From assembly GCF_002127325.2 (NCBI RefSeq), contig NC_035437.2:165694263-165758262 (forward strand): 64,000 nt of DNA, given 5' to 3'. Below are positions 31,459 through 44,160 of this stretch, piece by piece. The position numbers and the translations under genes were made by a program. The notes beneath the pieces are model-generated. The model was not told the DNA's origin. It saw only the letters and a program-made list of their open reading frames with translations, and searched no databases. Source of the stretch: Helianthus annuus. Its lineage: Eukaryota > Streptophyta > Magnoliopsida > Asterales > Asteraceae. Numbering within the stretch: position 1 is the first letter of the stretch; the number at the start of each line of letters is the position of its first letter.

Positions 31459-34400
31459 GTGATGATTTGTTATGTGCAGGATCTTCCAAAACTTGTATCC
31501 AGATGGATCATGGATAGTGGAGCATCAAGATATATGACAGGGAAGACCGCGTTACTGTATGATGTGAGAAACATTAATGGTGGTTACGTAGGTTTTGCGG
31601 GTAATCAAGGAGGAAAGGTTATAGGTGAAGGAACGTTATCCAATGGAATCGTAACGTTTGAGAGAGTTAACTACATCGCTGAGCTGGAGAACAACCTGCT
31701 GAGTATCTCCCAGATCTGTGACAGGATGTATACTACTCACTTCACTGACAAAGAATGTTTGATCTTGAAACCGGGATTTGTGATACATGAGGAATGGATC
31801 ATCATGAGGGCACCAAGAGTCAATGATCTGTACGTGTTGGACATGAGCGTAGCTACTACAACCACGGGTCAGGCTCATTGTTTTGTGTCCAGAGCAACTG
31901 AAAAAAAAATCAAGATTATGGCACCGAAAAATGGGGCATATTCACCTAAGGAAGATGAATCATTTGGTGCATAATGATTTGTTCACAGGAGTTCATGTCA
32001 AAGGTTTCCATCTGGAAGGGGAGTGCATAAGCTGTGTCAAAGGCAAACAGAAGAAAAAGTCACACCCTACAAAGCAAGTCAATTCAGTTTCAAGACCTTT
32101 GGAAAGACTTCATATGGATTTGTTTGGTCCAGTGAACGTCAAGAGTATAACAGGAGATTACTACTGTTTGGTCGTGACTGATGATTATTCCAGATTTTCG
32201 TGGGTTTCATTTTTGAAATCGAAAGACGAAACATTTGACAGTTTGATGGCGTTGTTTAAGAGAATTGAGAATTTGTACCAAAGGCCTATCAGTAGAATTC
32301 GAAGTGATAATGGTACTGAATTCAAAAACAGTAAGATGGAAGAATTTTGTGATGAAAGAGGTATACTGCATGAGTTTAGTGCTCCGTACATCCGCAGCAG
32401 AATGGAGTCGCAGAACGCAAAAATCGGACGCTAATCGAGACGGCTAGAACTATGCTCGCAGATTCAAAATTACCAATTAATTTCTGGGCTGAAGTTGTTT
32501 CTGCCGCATGCTATACGCTCAACAGGGTTCTTACTGTCAAGAAGTTCAACAAGACGTGTTTTGAGCTAATCAATAACCGCAAGACAAATTTGAAGTATCT
32601 AGAACCGTTCGGGTCACCCTGTACAGTTATAGAGCCTAATGGAAAGTTTGGTTCGAAGTACATTGAGGGAATATTTATTGGTTACGCCAATCCAATGCGA
32701 CGTGTCTTCGTTCCAAGTGAAAGCCGGATTATTGAAGCAGCGAATGTTGAATGTCAAGGTTACACTATGCCGCCACAAAGTCCTGGAGATTCATGGAAAT
32801 ATCATTATGATAAACTTTGGGATTCGTTTGACATGAGAGAAGAATCAGAGGAAGATGAAGATTTCTTTGATGAGCTGGATATTTTGCGAGAGTATGAGTC
32901 GCAGCTCAGGTTCCCAGCGGAGTATTCTGGAAGACCTCGGGAAACTTCAAATGATGATGAAGCAGGTCCTAGTCATGCTGGTGAACATGATGATGAAGTT
33001 GCTCCTGGTAATCAGTCGGAGGTAAATGATAATCAAGAAGCTGAAAACATGCCAGTTTTTTATCATGGTGATTCAGACTCTGAGGGGGAGCAGATTCAGT
33101 TATCAAGTCAAACAAACCAAGTTGGTGAACAAGAGGCAGAACAGAATGTTACTAATCTGGAGGGAAGTGTAGATGTTCCAAGCGAAGTGATGCCGCGAAC
33201 TCTTTCTTATCATCCAGAGGAATTGATTATAGGAGAACTGCATTCAGGCGTTCGTACAAGACGTCAAATAGACCAGGGCTTAACATGTTTTTACACTACA
33301 GTAGCACCTTTACAAACTGAATTTTCATTAAGTTGTTTTATCTCGCAGATCGAACCGAGAACTTATAAAGAGGCGCTTACTGAAGACTCTTGGGTCATAG
33401 CAATGCAAGAAGAGTTAAGTCAGTTTGAAAAGTTGGGAGTGTGGAAGTTATTGGATTTGCCGGATGGACAAAGGAAAATCAATACAAAATGGGTATTCAA
33501 GTGTAAGAGAGACGACAGAGGAGTGGTTGTAAGGAACAAAGCTCGACTCGTTGTTCAGGGCTTTAGTCAACAGGAGGGGATTGATTTTACAGGAGTCTAT
33601 GCTCCTGTAGCACGACTAAAGGCTATCAGAATTTTCCTAGCATTTGCGACTTGGAAGAACTTTAAAGTCTATCAGTTGGATGTTAAATCGGCGTTTCTTT
33701 ATGGGAAGGTCAAAGAGGAGGTTTATGTTGGTCAGCCGCCGGGCTTTACTGACCCAATCCACAAGAACAAAGTTTATCTGCTGGACAAAGCGTTGTATGG
33801 TCTACATCAGGCACCGAGAGCCTGGTACGAGACTTTGTCTCAACACCTACTCGCTAACAAATTCATACGTGGAAAAGTGGATGCCACTCTCTTCACTAAA
33901 GAGGTCGATGGACATCTTCTGATCGTTCAAATTTATGTAGACGATATAATTTTTGGGTCAACGAATGAGAAATTGTGCAAAGATTTCGAACAGGTGATGA
34001 AGCAGAAATTCGAAATGTCATCAATGGGGGAGATGAAATTCTTTCTGGGTTTACAAGTTGAACAACTTCCTGAGGGAATTTTCATTCACCAGACGAAGTA
34101 CGTGCATGGGATATTCTAGAGAAATTTGGAATGTCAAGTTCTACTCCTGCTGCTACCCCACTTGCGACTAATCATGGGATTCACCCAGATCTCACCGGAG
34201 ACAGGGCTGATGAAACGTTCTATCGTTCCATAATAGGTTCTTCGATGTATCTAACTGCTTCACGTCCTGACATCATGTACCCAACGTGCCTCGCAGCAAG
34301 ATTTCAGTCTAACCCGAGAGCATCGCACATGATTATTGTCAAAAGGATATTACGTTACCTGAAAGGTACTCCTTCATTGGGGTTATGGTATCCTAGGAAA

Positions 34401-34979
34401 GGCGAATTTACGCTCGAAGGGTATTCCGATTCGGATTTCGGATGCTGTAAAGTCAATGCGAAATCAACGACAGCAGGTTGCCAGTTCTTTGGACCTAGAT
34501 TGGTTACCTGGCAGTGTAAGAAACAAACTTTTGTGGCACTATCCACGTGCGAAGCTGAATACGTATCTGCTAGCAGTTGCTGCTCTCAGATCTTGTGGAT
34601 ACAGCAACAAATGCGCGATTATGGTTTGCAGATTCTTAACACACCTCTGTTTGTTGATAATGAGGCCGCAATAAATATAACTAAAAATCCAGTACATCAC
34701 GCTAAAACTAAACATACATAAATTCATCATCACTTTATTCGCGATTGTTTCGAGAAAAAGTTGATACGAATTGAGAAAATCCACACTGACGAACAAAAAG
34801 CTGATTTGCATACCAAAGCTTTTGATAAAAATCGGTTTCAATATTTGTTAAAACTTAATGGTTTGAAATTGCTTTCGGTGTCGGATGGTATTGTGAGCGT
34901 TGATGAGAGTACTGTTGCGGATGAAGACGAGAAACAATTTGCAATGGTTTGTCGATTTTTTACATGTTTTGGTATTTAG
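31459..34979 (+). pseudogene. pol: Element C pol: protease, integrase, RT, RNase H, with frameshifts and a stop
   Basis: Protease with WIMDSGASRYMTG (near 31505) in one frame; a shift at an A9 run (31900-31908) leads to the integrase frame with an HHCC finger (HRKMGHIHLRKMNHLVHN... CISCVKGK) and core residues LHMDLFGPV, IRSDNGTEFKN. A second 1-bp shift near 32392 falls in the conserved segment after the core glutamate region. The RT frame (32452-34119) has the TKWVFKCKRD and QLDVKSAFLYG motifs and the catalytic IYVDDIIFGS near 33940. A third shift near 34110 leads to RNase H (34131-34979), with YSDSDFGC and STCEAEYVSAS; this part has an in-frame TAA at 34719. At least three frameshifts plus the stop make this clearly dead. 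The pol stop at 34977 overlaps a polypurine-like AGGGGGAGTAG. Confidence 0.92.
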
Positions 34980-36597
34980 GGGGAGTAGAGTAGATAGTTG
35001 TATATAGTCTATTTTCTGAAAATACAAAAACAGTAAAAAATGCAAAAATACAAAAACATGATAAAATTGAAAAAGAGCTTGTGTATATAGGGAAAATGAT
35101 AGTACATCGGCTAGACAATTACAGTACGCTAAAGATTTGTAAAGTCTAAATGAGTTAAACAATCTCACTGATGATGTGTCGATAGGTTTTCACACATTTA
35201 GTAGATTTATTTGGGATATAAACCTAAAATTTCAAACTTGTGAAATTCGTGGGGAACACTACTTGGATATATAGGTAACCCCTGAAATCTCGTTTGAAAG
35301 GTCCCATATTCCGAGATACTAGGTCTTTATACTCAGTGATATCTGGGGTATTATTCCGGGACTTCTGCTGTATGGAAGTACTGACCTAGTCCCCGAATAA
35401 TACTTTCTGCAAATGCTTGAAACATAGCACTGTCCTCAGCAAGCTGATGAAACAATAAAATTGATAGTCGCTGCTGTTGTAACTAAAAGATCCTCTAAAG
35501 GGGACACACCAGAAAGTCGAAGCCGTCATCTCTCTGCGTATACGGAAGTATCGACCTGAGCTCTCACGGCCCTCGCATTTAACCCCTAACAGATATCATT
35601 TGTGGTATACTCACCTGTAAGACTGAATATTTGGGATTCTGGATACGGGAGTATATTCAAGAGGTGGGCACATGAATTGAGCTAAGTTAATAAAACACCT
35701 AAATCGTATCCTGAATAAATTGAAATTTGTGTGAGAATTTAAGATGGATCAGTATATCGACAATCGAGGTGAGTTGTTTAAGTCTGAGCATGTAATTAAG
35801 CTTAACGGTACTGGTAATTGGTCTAAAAAGCTGATATGATTCCCTGACACGCTCGCCAAAAATAAGTTTGTATATAGTTCAATTTCTTTACATTCTGCAA
35901 TTTAAGTTTTTCTGTTATTTCATTTCTTAGTTTAGAACACATTAAAAATCCAAAAAGATTTTATTTCTGCTTTATTTTAGACAAACCAGAGTGGAAAGTT
36001 GATTGTCTGATTCTCGAGATTTGAAGCAGATGCAGGAGATTCTGAGCTGAAGAATGAGGAGAGCTTACTTTGTTGAAGTTTGAAATGTTTTCAAAGTTAA
36101 AACAAGTTCATTAAGTTGATGCTTGTTACATTGTTTTAGAAAATATGAAAATGGTTTTATAAAATCAGTTTGATTCGTCAAATAATCAACCAGGGTCACT
36201 AAATTGAACTTGGTAGATTAATTGAGTATCAGGGTCATTAACTTGGACCTGAATACTTAAGTGGATTTCTAATGCTGATTGAGTTTGTGAATTATTGTTT
36301 GAAAAGATAGAATTGTAATGTTATTTGATGAGCAACAGGTTTGGACTTCATCATTCCCATGGAAGCTAAATGTCAAAGCGTGAACCAGAAATCTCAGATC
36401 CCAGCATACTGAGAGGGGGAGTCTGTGAAAGGGGGAGTCTGGATCAACAGCTAAAGGGGAGTCTGATGATGAAGTTAGGATGTGATTCTAAAACTGTGAA
36501 GAATGCTTTTGATGTGAAGACAGAATGCTTTACAATGTCAAAGACAAAGACTAAAGACTCAGTAACCGAAGACTTCGTCAACATCCAAGGGGGAGTC
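34980..36597 (+). other. Element C 3' non-coding module with multiple polypurine tracts
   Basis: 1.6 kb with no ORF of note. Polypurine-like tracts: 34978-34988, 36411-36425, 36428-36441, 36453-36465, and the LTR-adjacent AAGGGGGAGTC at 36587-36597. A hairpin with 15-nt arms (GTATTATTCCGGGAC and GTCCCCGAATAATAC, one mismatch) lies at about 35349-35404; a related GGAAGTA..GACCT segment recurs near 35550. The stretch from about 35277 to 35900 is collinear with the reverse complement of 55980-56650 in element D. Confidence 0.85.
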
Positions 36598-37071
36598 TGT
36601 TGGTGCATTAATATGTCTGCTGACTACGTCTTATTAAGTCTTATGTCTAGATAGGTTAAACGAGCGCACAATAGTGATTAGATTAGGGTTTGTATAGATT
36701 TTAGGAGAGCAGTCCCTTTGAAATAGACCCTGATCGTTTGAACTAGTGCTGACCATTTGAACATGTTCAGTCGTTTGAACATGCTGGCCGTTTGAACAGT
36801 GTCCGTTTGAAGAGATGTGTCACGTTTCAAATGGAAGGGGTTGTATCGATAAATAGCTGATCATTTCAAACGGACAAGGATGCATGTATGTGTGTGTGAG
36901 CGAAGGTGCTGCCGGATTTCTGTCAAAATCATTGTAAAAGCTCGCAATCAGTAATAAAAAGAAAGATTGAAAGGAACAAGCTGTTTTTGACTTGGTTTAC
37001 TTTGATTCCGCCTCTGTAAACTAAGATGAACGACTTTTACTGACGTTTAAGGTCACCGGAACGGTCCAACA
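36598..37071 (+). repeat. Element C 3' LTR
   Basis: 474 bp, matches 26604-27081 with scattered substitutions and the 4-bp length difference; followed by the GGGCA duplication. Confidence 0.95.
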
Positions 37072-40000
37072 GGGCATCAGATTACAAACTGATGGAGAAA
37101 GGTCCAGTGGCTAGAAAAGCTGCTTCCAGGAGACTGTCAAGTGTTTTCGCTCGACGATTCCATTCTTGGGTGTTGGTTTTCCCTTGTTCCTGTTACTCGA
37201 ATCGTAGCCCGGTATATCCCATTTTAGTTTTACACCTTTGTGTACTTTACGCCTTTTTTACTCTCTGATCGAGGTTCTCGGCATTGAGAAATCTTCATAA
37301 ACTAAATCACACATGTATATGTTGACATTTAAGAGATATACAGTCAAGAAAATCAAGAGCAATGGTGTTATATAGGCGGATTAGACACCAAAAGGTAAAC
37401 ACTCAAAAAATGGCTACAATTTAAGGAATGTGTTTAGTGACGGCAACAGATTCCTAATTTATGAAGAAAGGTCTGGTGGAAAGAAAAGCTATTTACTGGA
37501 GGTTGTCAAGTGTTTTCGCTCGACGATTCCATTCTTGGGTGGTTGGTTTGGCCCTTGTTCATGTAACTCGAATCCTAGCCCGGTATATCCCATTTTCGTT
37601 TTACACCATTGTGAACCTTCCGCCTTTTTTACTCTCTGATCGAGCTTCTCGGCGATGAGAAATCTTCGTAAACAAAATCACACGTGTATATGTTGACATA
37701 TAAGAGATATACAGTCAAGAAAATCAAGAGCAATGGTGACATGTATGCGGATTAGACACCAAAAAAATAAACACTCAAAAAATGGCTACAATTTAAGGAA
37801 TGTGTTTAGCGACGGCATCAGATTCCTAATTGATGGAGAAAGGTCTGGTGGCAAGAAAAGCTGCTTCTAGGAGATTGCCAAGTGTTTTCGCTCGACGATT
37901 CCATTCTTGGGTGGTTGGTTTGGCCCTTGTTCCCATAACTCGAATCCTAGCCCGGTATATCCCATTTTAGTTTTACACCATTGTGAACCTTACACGTTTT
38001 TTTAATCTCTAATCGAGTTCTCGGCATTGAAAAATCTTCGTAAACTAAATCGCACGTGTATATGTTGACATTTAAGAGATATACAGTCAAGAAAATCAAG
38101 AGCAATGGTTATATATATGCAGATTAGACACCAAAAAATAAACACACAAAAATGGCTACAATTGAAGGAATGTGTTTAGTGTGGGTATCAGATTACTAAC
38201 TGATGGAGAAAGGTCCAGTGGCAAGAAAAGCTGCTTCTAGGAGGTAGTCAAGTGTTTTCGCTCGACGATTCCATTCTTGGGTGTTGGTTTTCCCTTGTTC
38301 CTGTTACTCGAATCGTAGCCCGGTATATCCCATTTTAGTTTTACACCTTTGTGTACTTTACGCCTTTTTTACTCTCTGATCGAGGTTCTCGGCAATGAGA
38401 AATCTTCATAAACTAAATCACACGTGTATATGTTGACATTTAAGAGATATACAGTCAAGAAAATCAAGAGCAATGGTATTATATAGGCGGATTAGACACC
38501 AAAAAGTAAACACTCAAAAAATGGCTACAATTTAAGGAATGTGTTTAGTGACGGCAACGGATTCCTAATTTATGAAGAAAGGTCTGGTGGCAAGAAAAGC
38601 TATTTACAGGAGGTTGTCAAGTGTTTTCGCTCGACGATTCCATTCTTGGGTGGTTGGTTTAGCAATTGTTCATGTAACTCGAATCCTAGCCCGGTATATC
38701 CCAATTTCGTTTTACACCATTGTGAACCTTACGCCTTTTTTACTCTCTGATCGAGATTCTCGACATTGAAAAATCTTCGTAACTAAATCACACGTGTATA
38801 TGTTGACATTTAAGAGATATACAGTCAAGAAAATCAAGAGCAATGTTGATATATATGCGAATTAGACACCAAAAAATAAACACTCAAAAAATTGCTACAA
38901 TTTAAGGAATGTGTTTAGTGACGGCATCAGATTCCTAATTGATGGAGAAAGGTGTGGTGGCAAGAAAAGCTGCATCTAGGAGGTTGTCAAGTGTTTTCGC
39001 TCGACGATTCCATTTTTGGGTGGTTGGTTTGGTCTTTGGTCCTGTAACTCGAATCCTAGCCCGGTATATCCCATCTTAGTTTTACACCATTGTGAACCTT
39101 AAGGCTTTTTTACTCTCTGATCGAGGTTCTCGGCATTGAGAAATCTTCGTAAACTAGATCACACGTGTATATGTTGACATTTAAGAGATATACAGTCAAG
39201 AAAATCAAGAGAAATGGTGATATATATGCGGATTAGACACCAACAAATAAACACTCAAAATATGGCTACAATTTAAGGAATGTGTTTAGTGACGGCATCA
39301 GATTCCTAATTGATGGAGAAAGTTCTGGTGGCAAGAAAAGCTGCTTCCAGGAGGTTGTCAAGTATTTTCGCTCGACGATTCCATTCTTGGGTGGTTGGTT
39401 TGACCCTTGTTCCAGTAACTCGAATCCTAGCCCGGTATATCCCATTTTAGTTTTACACCATTGTGAACCTTACGCCTTTTTTACTCTCTAATCTAGGTTC
39501 TCGACATTGAAAAATCCTTGTAAACTAAATCACACGTGTATATGTTGATATTTAAGAGATATACAGTCAAGAAAATCAAGAGCAATGGTGATATTTATGC
39601 ATATTAGACACCAAAAAATAAACACTCAAAAAATGGCTACAATTTAAGGGAATGTGTTTAGTGACGGCATCAGATTCCTAATTGATGGAGAATGGTTTGG
39701 GGGCAAGAAAAGCTCCTTCCAGGAGGTTGTCAAGTGTTTTCGCTCGACGATTCCATTCTTGGGTGGTTGGTTTGGCCCTTGTTCCTGTAACTCGAATCCT
39801 AGTCCGGTATATCCCATTTTAGTTTTACACCATTGTGAACCTTACGCCTTTTTACTCTCTGATCGAGGTTCTCAGCGTTGAGAAATCTTCGTAAACTAAA
39901 TCACACGTGTATATGTTGACATTTAAGAGATATACAGTCAAGAAAATCAAGAGCAATGGTGATATATATGCGGTTTAGACACCACAAAATATACACTCAA

Positions 40001-40584
40001 AAATGGCTACAATTTAAGGAATGTGTTTAGTGACGGCATCAGATTCCTAATTGATGGAGAAAGGTCTGGTGGCAAGAGAAGTTGCTTCCAGGAGGTTGTC
40101 AAGTGTTTTCGTTCGACGGTTCCATTCTAGGGTGGTTGGTTTGGCCTTTGTTCCTTTAACTCGAATCCTAGCCCGGTATATCTCATTTTAGTTTCATACC
40201 ATTGTGAACCTTACGCCTTTTTTTCTCTCTAATCAAGGTTCTCGGCATTGAGAAATCTTCATAAAATAAATCACACGTGTATATGTTGACGTTTAAGAGA
40301 TATACAGTCTAGAAAATTAAGAGCAATGGTGATATATAGGCGGATTAGACACCGAAAAATAAACACTCAAAAAATGGCTAAAATTTATGGAATGTGTTTA
40401 GTGACCGCATCAGATTCCTAATTGATGGAGAAAGGTCTGGTGGCAAGAAAAGCTGCTTCCAGGAGGTTGTCATGTGTTTTCGCTCGACGATTCCATTCTT
40501 TGGTGGTTGGTTTGGCCCTTGTTCCTGTAACTTGAGTTCTAGCACTATATATCCCATTTTAGTTTTACACGATTGTGAACCTTA
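37072..40584. repeat. 371-bp satellite array, block 3
   Basis: Anchors 37088, 37457, 37829, 38199, 38568, 38938, 39309, 39681, 40050 and 40421. The order is X2 (interrupted by C), an X3/X6 hybrid, then a second full X1-X6 set from 37829 to 40050 (2221 bp), then two other monomers. Spacing inside both X1-X6 sets is the same: 370, 369, 370, 371, 372. The array is cut at CCTTA (40580-40584) by element E and does not resume in the window. Confidence 0.93.
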
Positions 40585-43560
40585 TGTGACAACTGCCAAA
40601 TTTGCATGTATCCGTACAATTAATTAATAATAATTAGTGCTTAATGACTGTGCTGAATCACAACTGATGACTTAAACTGCTTTCTGATTACTACATCATA
40701 CATACATGTGCATCACATAGTACATACTGTCACATCATTTCACATGCAAACTTTATTGACATACATGATGCACAAAGCACGGTTAGCACAGTTAGCGGAT
40801 AACTCAGAAAAATGCTGACAATGTTCAGTACATAGACAGACAGTGTTTTGAAACCTAGTATGAGCCGGAAACCAAGTTCTACACTAGTGTGGTGTGTAGG
40901 GAAGTAAGGACCATAAAACTGCGTCACTAGGTGATAGTTGAAGTACCGGAAAGTGCCTAAAACCCACATAAAGTATAGAATTCTGCATATTTCAGCAAAA
41001 TTCAGCACTCTAACAAACTAGTAACATGCAGAAAATTGACTAAATGGTCCTGAATGTTTTCCTAAGTGTCGGGAATTAAAAGTGTCACAAAAGGGTACTT
41101 AAAGAACACTAAGCTTGACACTTTAACGAACCGGTATCTAACCGAACAATCGGACACTACCCGAAACACCAAAATATTACTAGAAGCATTGTTTTATTAT
41201 TTCTTGGCTAGTTATGGTCCCCGAACACCCTGACACACTATGTAATGCATCCTACACATAAACACTCACTAATACATTTAACTTCCAACTAATTAACCTA
41301 TCTATGATCCAAACTTGCACTTAGACCCCCTCCCCCTTATATTTTCGGTCACAAGGTGTGGCCCCACTTGTGATCTCCACAAATCTTGCAAGATTCCTCC
41401 AAATATCCCAATGATCTTCCTTGGATATTCTATAGATCTTGCTTGTACTATTAGAAACATTGTAACCAATGGACAAATCAAGAAGGTGGATATAAGAAGA
41501 CATAAGTTCATCATCTTCACAACACCAAAAACTCCTCTCTCCTCCCTCCAAGCTCACGGCGACACCCTCATACTTACACACCTCCATTTTCATCCATCCT
41601 ACAATAATTCCAAGCTTGTTCTAAGGTGTAAGGAGCTAAGTTAGGAAGCTTGGAGCTTTCGGAAGTTGAAGGACCATCACCGTTTGCTTTTATCCACTTG
41701 TTATCTTCACTTGAATCATCCCTAGCCTTGAGCTAGTGGTAAGAACTTCATACACTCCATTGTTCATCTAATATTAGTGGTTAAAAGAAGATTCATGTTG
41801 ATTATTATGAAGAACACTAAAGAACATTAATGAACATGAAGATGAACCTTCACATAAAGCTTAAAGACCATAAGAATACATATTGTTTAGTGTTGTTTTG
41901 CTTCTTGATGATTGGTTATTTGTGTTTACGATGTTAGACATCATATGTAACCTACTAGATTATGATTAAACACATGATCTAGTAAGTTAAGGTGATGATC
42001 TTGTGAAAGACCAAGATGATCATACTCTATGTTTCACATGAACTTGAAAGTAAGAATGATTTTGGGTATAATGAAGTATGAAACATGTTAGAAGTCTTGT
42101 ACAAAAGTTATTTTAAACATAGTTTCCTCAAATAAACAAGTTCATTTGCAAGATTTACCTAATCATAATTTTTAAAGAAACTAATCATGATTCTAGTGGT
42201 GAAACAAGTATAAAAGTATATGGTTAACAAGAAAAATACAAGAAGGTTTATTTTTGAAAAATCATCATACAAGTTGTAAAGATTTAAAATCTTCAAGAAT
42301 GATGTTATTAAATAGACAATCATATTTTTAAAGGTAACTAGGCTTACTAAAAACACTAGCAAGTTACTACAGGTTTTTGTGAAAGATCAAGTTCATGTTG
42401 TTATGTAAATTGTGTAGTTTTGGACACTTGGTAAGTGTAAGTTGTCTAGGGTTAATTGTTGATTGTTTGTTATGATTTTTGAAAAGAAAATGATATGCTT
42501 TGATAGCATGGACACCTCTATTTTTAAGGGAAACTGTGGCAAAATTTTCTAAAAATATATACACTTAGAAAAATACTTTCTAAGAAAATATTTGCAAGTG
42601 TGTTTTAACTATGGTTTTCAATATAAACTTTGCCATAGACTTTGTTACAAAAATACAAGTATTGGAGGTTGGTTTTTATAAATAAAAATGGATAAATATG
42701 TATTTAGAGTATATATTTACATTAAAGACACATTGTGTGTGAATACTTGTATACCTTGTGTATCAAACTATATTATTTTAGGGATAAAATAATATAACTT
42801 AACAAATACCAAGAAGTTACAATCCAAAATAATTACCAAGAATCTCATGGTAAATATTATTTTGGATACAAAAGAAGTGAAAATATGATTTTTGTAAATG
42901 TTACAAAGTTATACCATATTTTGACAAGAAGAAAAATATATTATTTTTGGGAAATAAAAATGTATTTTTCTTAGTATATTTAGAAGATATATGATTTTTG
43001 GGAAAAATATATATATATTTTCTTGAAATACATTATTTTGGACAAAATAAGTTTATATATATTTTGTAAGTGAGACTTGAAAATATATTGTTTTGGAAAT
43101 ATATTGGCATGTTTATATTAGGAATAATACCCCGGAATACGACGCCAATACATGGCAAGATATACCAATACAAGAATACGGATATACATGTATAAGATAC
43201 CACCATCCTTGGGAAGGAAATACTTGAGAAGTATTGTTACAAAGTATTGTTTAACAATTATTCCAAAATTAAATATAATTTAAAGTTAAAATGATCATTA
43301 TTTTGACAAGAAATTATAACTCGGAATAATATTAAAGGAAACGTAACTCAAACACGTAAATACTAAGGCAAGGCACGGCCCGTTAGTCTAATATACCCTA
43401 GTACATTGTAGGGAGTCGTGTTTGCTGAGGAGACTTGGGTTACGAGTACTGAAGACGCAAAACAGTGAGTTCATGTCCCCCTTTACTTTAAACTGTTTTG
43501 TTTATTAACTTCGGGGGTGAACCAGAATCTAGGAAGATCGAACGCTTCATCGGGGGATTG
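40585..43560 (+). repeat. Element E probable 5' LTR
   Basis: About 3 kb, AT-rich, no coding. The left end is clear (TG at the satellite break); the right end is not, as no CA plus primer site is visible before gag sequence begins near 43560. The LTR may be truncated and fused to gag. A C-rich CCCCCTCCCCCTTATATTTT stretch near 41327-41345 is a promoter candidate. Confidence 0.55.
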
Positions 43561-44160
43561 CGCCTCCGATTCTAAGCCTGGTGACAACATCTAAGCCTCC
43601 AACAATCATCGAAGCTATCGACATGAGCGTGGCGCTCACTGAAGAAGTTGTTAGACTAGGAAAATTTTCCGCTTCGGAAGAGAAAAAGGAGACTCCTGTA
43701 GAGTCATCTGGAGATAACAAGAGAAAGCTCGCAAATTTCAAGAAGGTTACTCGGGCGAGTAACAAGAAGAAGGCCAAAAAGGGAAAAGACTACATGGGTA
43801 TCCTACCTAAGTGCGAAAATTATCTACGTTATCATGTCGGGCGATGTAAATATGGAAAATGTGATAACTGTGGCAAGAGGGGGCATCCCAAGGAAACTTT
43901 TAGGCAAGATACTGAACGTAGAATTGGAGGCCAGGATGGTAGCAAGAATTACGGAGGAAACAACGACAACAACAACCATCAAGGCATCAAGGTTGTCTTA
44001 ACTGTGGGAGCAAGAAGCATTTCAGAAAATACTGCCCTAAGAAGAATCAGGCACAAGGATGAAAGCTCAACAGCGAAGCTAGGGAAACACGCCAGAATCC
44101 AAACAAGGTTATCCATTCGTCCCATATTACTCAACATTATGCATCTGTGCTGCTAGATAC
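43560..44160 (+). pseudogene. gag: Element E gag remnant
   Basis: Ty3-type gag C-terminal part. Segment IEAIDMSVALTEEVVRLGKF is the end of the capsid region; then a basic segment and a zinc-knuckle area CKYGKCDNCGKRGHPKETF, whose last cysteine is replaced by F. In another frame near 43997-44036 a second knuckle, CLNCGSKKHFRKYC, is intact, so a frameshift lies between about 43930 and 43995. No start of gag is present. Confidence 0.75.

Larger units (their letters stand above)
26604..37071 (+). mobile_element. Element C: Sirevirus-type Ty1/copia retrotransposon
   Basis: LTRs 26604-27081 and 36598-37071, TG...CA ends, target GGGCA duplicated at 26599-26603 and 37072-37076. Order: LTR, tRNA-iMet primer site, long leader, very long gag with two zinc knuckles, protease, integrase, RT, RNase H, then a 1.6-kb non-coding region with several polypurine tracts. 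Protease-integrase-RT order defines Ty1/copia; the long gag and multiple polypurine tracts point to Sireviruses. All coding regions are interrupted. Confidence 0.93.

Noticed and set aside
41315..41644. 109-codon ORF in the E LTR
   Set aside because: Pro/Leu/His rich without recognisable motif, overlaps an ORF on the opposite strand, lies in LTR-like DNA.
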